Source: Patescibacteria group bacterium
GTDB taxonomy: Bacteria > Patescibacteriota > Minisyncoccia > Phycocordibacterales > UBA1006
Assembly: GCA_020428585.1 (NCBI GenBank)
Contig: JAGQMP010000040.1
Location: 1 to 5,576, forward strand
Length of the DNA stretch: 5,576 nt
Direction of reading: 5' to 3'
The translations under genes were made by a program, and so were the position numbers. The notes beneath the pieces were generated by a model, which saw nothing but the letters and a program-made list of their open reading frames with translations, did not search any database and was not told the DNA's origin. Below, piece by piece: positions 3,345 to 5,576 of the stretch (position 1 is its first letter; every line of letters begins with the position of its first letter).

Positions 3345-3829
3345 TCTTGCCAGGTAAATCGATTACCTGTTTCAATGCCGTGATCACTGGCAAACCCAGC
3401 AACCAACTCGATTACGTAGGTCGCAGGAACCGGTGGGGTATAAATTTTTGGATAGCCTGACGGATCAGCATCAGGAACGACGAACAGAACCTCACCCTGA
3501 TCCCCTAACCACACGATATCAATTGGAAATGCCATATCCTTCATCCAAAATGAATGTGCGCCCGGTTGGTCAAAGAAAAATAACATCGCTTCATCTGGGG
3601 CAAGATTATCATGATTCGATAATCCGATTGATCGTTCAGCCGGATCGTCAGCGACCTGGGTATGGAGGATCGATCCACCAGGGGTCCTAACCTCGAGGTC
3701 GGTCCGATGACCGTGGTCTGTTTGGATATTGTTTCCATGACGAAGGAGAAGTCCGACAACAATGATTCCAAGGATAAAAATGACAACGGCGGCGAGGATC
3801 TTGACACGGCTTTGGGTAAACGTAGGCAT
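3326..3829 (-). CDS. Membrane-anchored DUF192 (COG1430) protein
   Basis: A 167-residue protein with a short basic N-terminus, one hydrophobic segment (about residues 11-29, ILAAVVIFILGIIVVGLLL) and a DUF192 domain from about residue 45 to 158. The segment is probably a signal anchor, placing the domain outside the membrane. Family hallmarks: the VADDPAERSIGLSNHDNL region (the usual TxxERxxGLmxr motif), then MLFFFDQPGAHSFWMKDMAFPIDIVWL, DADPSGYPKIYTPPVPATYVIELVAG and HGIETGNRF. DUF192 has no established function; the family is widespread and usually extracytoplasmic. The start at ATG 3829 is favoured because it leaves a sensible N-in signal anchor and lies just after an extended -10. Only 16 bases separate it from the divergent lepB, so the two genes may be co-regulated; LepB could in principle meet its exported part, which is speculation. 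Its last codons lie inside the terminator hairpin shared with rnpB. Confidence 0.92.
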   Translation of the reverse strand: MPTFTQSRVKILAAVVIFILGIIVVGLLLRHGNNIQTDHGHRTDLEVRTPGGSILHTQVADDPAERSIGLSNHDNLAPDEAMLFFFDQPGAHSFWMKDMAFPIDIVWLGDQGEVLFVVPDADPSGYPKIYTPPVPATYVIELVAGFASDHGIETGNRFTWQEKNQSY

Positions 3830-3830
3830 G

Positions 3831-3839
3831 TGCTAGGAT
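3831..3839 (+). promoter_or_regulatory. Extended -10 of lepB (TG-C-TAGGAT)
   Basis: TGCTAGGAT is an extended -10 whose expected start of transcription is about 3846, the A of the lepB ATG, so the mRNA would be leaderless. A weak -35-like TTGGGT (3812-3817) is 16 bases upstream. An alternative reading takes AGGA (3835-3838), seven bases before the ATG, as a weak ribosome binding site, with the perfect TTGACA (3801-3806) inside the DUF192 gene as -35; that version has only a poor -10 (TAGGCA at 3823-3828). Confidence 0.45.
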
Positions 3840-3846
3840 TGTACCA
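3838..3846 (-). promoter_or_regulatory. Extended -10 of the DUF192 gene (TG-G-TACAAT)
   Basis: On the minus strand TGGTACAAT (3846-3838) is a strong extended -10: TACAAT matches five of six consensus bases and carries the TG dinucleotide one base upstream. Transcription would begin near 3831, two bases before the ATG at 3829. No clear -35 is seen inside lepB, as is usual for extended -10 promoters. It overlaps the opposite lepB -10 by two bases. Confidence 0.55.
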
Positions 3847-4457
3847 TGTCTGGCGAACCTACTCCTCAAGAATCAAAACAACCAAAGGCGAAAAAGAGCT
3901 TTGCGCGCGAAGCCATTGATCTCGCTCGTTTTGTTTTGATCATTCTCGCGATCGTGGTGCCGATCCGCGTCTTTATTGCGCAGCCTTTTATCGTCAATGG
4001 TGAATCAATGGTACCAACCTTTGAAAACGGCGATTACCTCATCATTGACGAAGTAACCTATCGCACCACCGAACCAGAACGTGGTGACGTGATCGTCTTT
4101 CGAAATCCAACCAAGACCTCACAATTCTTAATCAAGCGGATCATCGGCCTACCAGGTGAAACCGTCCGTATCAATGGAGATGTCGTGACGATTGAACACA
4201 ATGGTCAAGAAATCACGCTGGATGAAGAATACACGAACGGAGCGTTCTCAAGCTACGGCAGCTGGGACCTTGGTGAAGGTGAATACTTTGCCATGGGCGA
4301 CAACCGTGCGCGCAGCCTGGATTCTCGTTCATGGGGAACCCTCCCAGGCGAATTGATCGTTGGCAAGACGCTCTTGCGTATTTTCCCGATCACCCACCTC
4401 GCATGGAAACCGGGCGAGGTCGAAGCCGAAGAAATCGAAACCTTTAATAATCGTTAA
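3846..4457 (+). CDS. lepB: Signal peptidase I
   Basis: LepB is the membrane serine protease that cuts signal peptides from exported proteins at the outer face of the cytoplasmic membrane. The 203-residue protein has a charged cytoplasmic N-terminus, one membrane segment at about 27-46 (ARFVLIILAIVVPIRVFIAQ) and an outer catalytic domain. The S26 family boxes are all present: GESMVPTFENGDYLII with nucleophile Ser54, RGDVIVF (79-85), KRIIGLPGE with the general base Lys97, and MGDNRARSLDSRSWG (150-164). A single N-terminal membrane segment and this length are typical of the Gram-positive and CPR form; E. coli LepB is longer with two segments. The start is fixed by the divergent gene 16 bases away and by an extended -10 ending seven bases before the ATG. 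hisS follows after four bases and probably shares the transcript. Confidence 0.97.
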   Translation: MSGEPTPQESKQPKAKKSFAREAIDLARFVLIILAIVVPIRVFIAQPFIVNGESMVPTFENGDYLIIDEVTYRTTEPERGDVIVFRNPTKTSQFLIKRIIGLPGETVRINGDVVTIEHNGQEITLDEEYTNGAFSSYGSWDLGEGEYFAMGDNRARSLDSRSWGTLPGELIVGKTLLRIFPITHLAWKPGEVEAEEIETFNNR

Positions 4458-4461
4458 TCCT

Positions 4462-5576
4462 ATGTCATCAAACGAAAAAAATAACGATCACCTCTTGCAG
4501 GCTCCGCGCGGCACGCGGGATTTTGTTGGTGATACCTACGACCGAAAAGCTGATTTCTATCGACAAGCTGAAGCTATTGCTCGCGGGTATGGATTCACGG
4601 GGATTGAAACCCCTGTTTTTGAACACACTGAAATCTTTACAAAAGGAGTCGGTGAAGGTACCGATATCGTCGATAAGGAAATGTACAATTTCACCACGGC
4701 AGGCGGGGACCGGTTAACCCTCAGGCCCGAAGGAACTGCTGCCGTCATGCGCGCCTACATCGAACACGGTATGGGATCGATGCCTCAGCCCTTATACCTC
4801 TATTACACGGGGCCGTTCTTTCGCCACGAAAAACCCCAAAAAGGTCGGTATCGGCAATTGTATCAATTTGGCCTTGAAGTAATGGGGGGTAAGAATCCGA
4901 TGTATGACATTCTCACGATCAAGACCGGTTACAATATCTTGAAAACTTCTGGGCGTGAGATCTCTGTTCAGGTAAATACCTTGGGAAGCGTTAGTGAACG
5001 CCAAAACTATCTCGAAATCCTGAAAAAGTTTTACCAAGAACATCAGAGTCAACTTGCAGAATCAGATCAATATCGCATCGAGACCAACCCCCTGCGCATC
5101 CTTGATTCGAAAGAGCCTTCAACCAAAACAATCAACGAGAAAGCTCCCCTCTTGCAGGATCAACTCGGCGAAGCATCAAAAGCCTATTTTGATGCCGTGA
5201 CCAAGGGTCTCGAAGACCTCGGTATTCCTTACGAGGTGGTACCATCCTTGGTTCGAGGTCTTGATTACTATGAACACACGGTGTTCGAGTACGTGACCAA
5301 AGATGAACAGGGTGCGAACTCGCTCGCCCTCGGTGGTGGAGGCCGCTATGACGGATTGGCAGAAATGATTGGACATAAAGAATCAGTACCAGCGGTTGGG
5401 CTTGGTCTTGGGGTTGATCGCATTCTCGAGGTCGCACATGATGATGCGTACCTTGATACGTCTCGAAAAAAAGTCAGTATCATTGCCATTGGTGACAAAG
5501 TGATCGGGGAAGCTATTAAAATAGCAGGAATCGTTGCTGGGTCAGGTTGTGAGGTGCTTATGCAAGCTACCGATAG
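4462..5576 (+). CDS. hisS: Histidyl-tRNA synthetase (3' end outside the window)
   Basis: HisRS is the class II synthetase that charges tRNA-His with histidine, as a cytoplasmic dimer. The frame is open from ATG 4462 to the window end, giving 371 residues; the full protein should be near 420-430. Seen in order: APRGTRDF (14-21), motif 1 (YGFTGIETPVFE, 43-54), LRPEGTA (87-93), motif 2 (GPFFRHEKPQKGRYRQLYQFG, 117-137), the histidine-specific LVRGLDYYEHTVFE (263-276) and LGGGGRYDGL (290-299), and motif 3 (AVGLGLGVDRI, 311-321, with its Arg). The anticodon-binding domain begins at about 336 (KKVSIIAIGDK) and is cut. Position 263-276 includes the conserved Arg that contacts the activated histidine. 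The start codon lies four bases after the lepB stop with no Shine-Dalgarno sequence, suggesting translation coupled to lepB. Confidence 0.97.
   Translation, partial: MSSNEKNNDHLLQAPRGTRDFVGDTYDRKADFYRQAEAIARGYGFTGIETPVFEHTEIFTKGVGEGTDIVDKEMYNFTTAGGDRLTLRPEGTAAVMRAYIEHGMGSMPQPLYLYYTGPFFRHEKPQKGRYRQLYQFGLEVMGGKNPMYDILTIKTGYNILKTSGREISVQVNTLGSVSERQNYLEILKKFYQEHQSQLAESDQYRIETNPLRILDSKEPSTKTINEKAPLLQDQLGEASKAYFDAVTKGLEDLGIPYEVVPSLVRGLDYYEHTVFEYVTKDEQGANSLALGGGGRYDGLAEMIGHKESVPAVGLGLGVDRILEVAHDDAYLDTSRKKVSIIAIGDKVIGEAIKIAGIVAGSGCEVLMQATD

Noticed and set aside
3801..3806. Perfect TTGACA as the lepB -35
   Set aside because: It is 27 bases from the best -10 (TAGGAT), and the hexamer at the correct distance is a poor -10, so it was kept only as an alternative.
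3433..3919. Several open frames on both strands overlapping the DUF192 gene
   Set aside because: They are shadows in other frames of a gene with strong family motifs and have no recognisable domains.
1..5576. CRISPR arrays, tRNA genes, transposases, phage genes
   Set aside because: No regularly spaced repeats, no tRNA cloverleaf and no transposase, integrase or phage protein motifs were seen on either strand.

Overview
The window reads as a piece of a small, compact bacterial genome, most likely from the Candidate Phyla Radiation (Patescibacteria, perhaps a Parcubacteria-like lineage). This is inferred from several things: housekeeping genes that sit alone or in pairs rather than in their usual operons; a short TrmD; an RpoB start containing ERVIVPQLARSYGVFF; a reduced RNase P RNA; very short intergenic gaps; and an almost complete lack of Shine-Dalgarno sequences. 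No 16S rRNA or other decisive marker is present, so the phylum call is tentative.

Layout, left to right. (1) 1-434, minus: the first 144 codons of rpoB, running off the window. (2) 435-825: a structured 390-base non-coding region. It holds a likely rpoB promoter and leader hairpin on the minus strand. Facing the other way is a candidate promoter, a roughly 115-base nearly self-complementary hairpin and a strong terminator, which together look like a small structured RNA gene. (3) 826-1380, minus: a 112-aa and a 39-aa protein of unknown function, each with its own terminator. (4) 1433-2107, minus: trmD, alone, with a promoter buried in a complex inverted repeat. (5) 2225-2854, minus: an AT-rich 209-aa protein of unknown function with its own terminator. 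(6) 2989-3311, plus: rnpB, the RNase P RNA, ending at a terminator shared with the convergent gene. (7) 3326-3829, minus: a membrane-anchored DUF192 protein. (8) 3846-4457 and 4462-5576, plus: lepB (signal peptidase I) and hisS (histidyl-tRNA synthetase, cut by the window end), four bases apart and probably one operon.

Most of the recognised genes belong to the core information and export machinery: transcription (rpoB), tRNA maturation and modification (rnpB, trmD), tRNA charging (hisS) and protein export (lepB). They are not organised as a pathway. The three unknown genes look like independent single-gene units inserted among them, and two of them are clearly more AT-rich than their neighbours.

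The main regulatory theme is promoters whose -10 element lies about 5-12 bases before the start codon, implying leaderless mRNAs. The clearest cases are trmD and the face-to-face pair of extended -10 elements in the 16-base gap between the DUF192 gene and lepB. The most interesting unexplained element is the candidate structured RNA at about 643-820.
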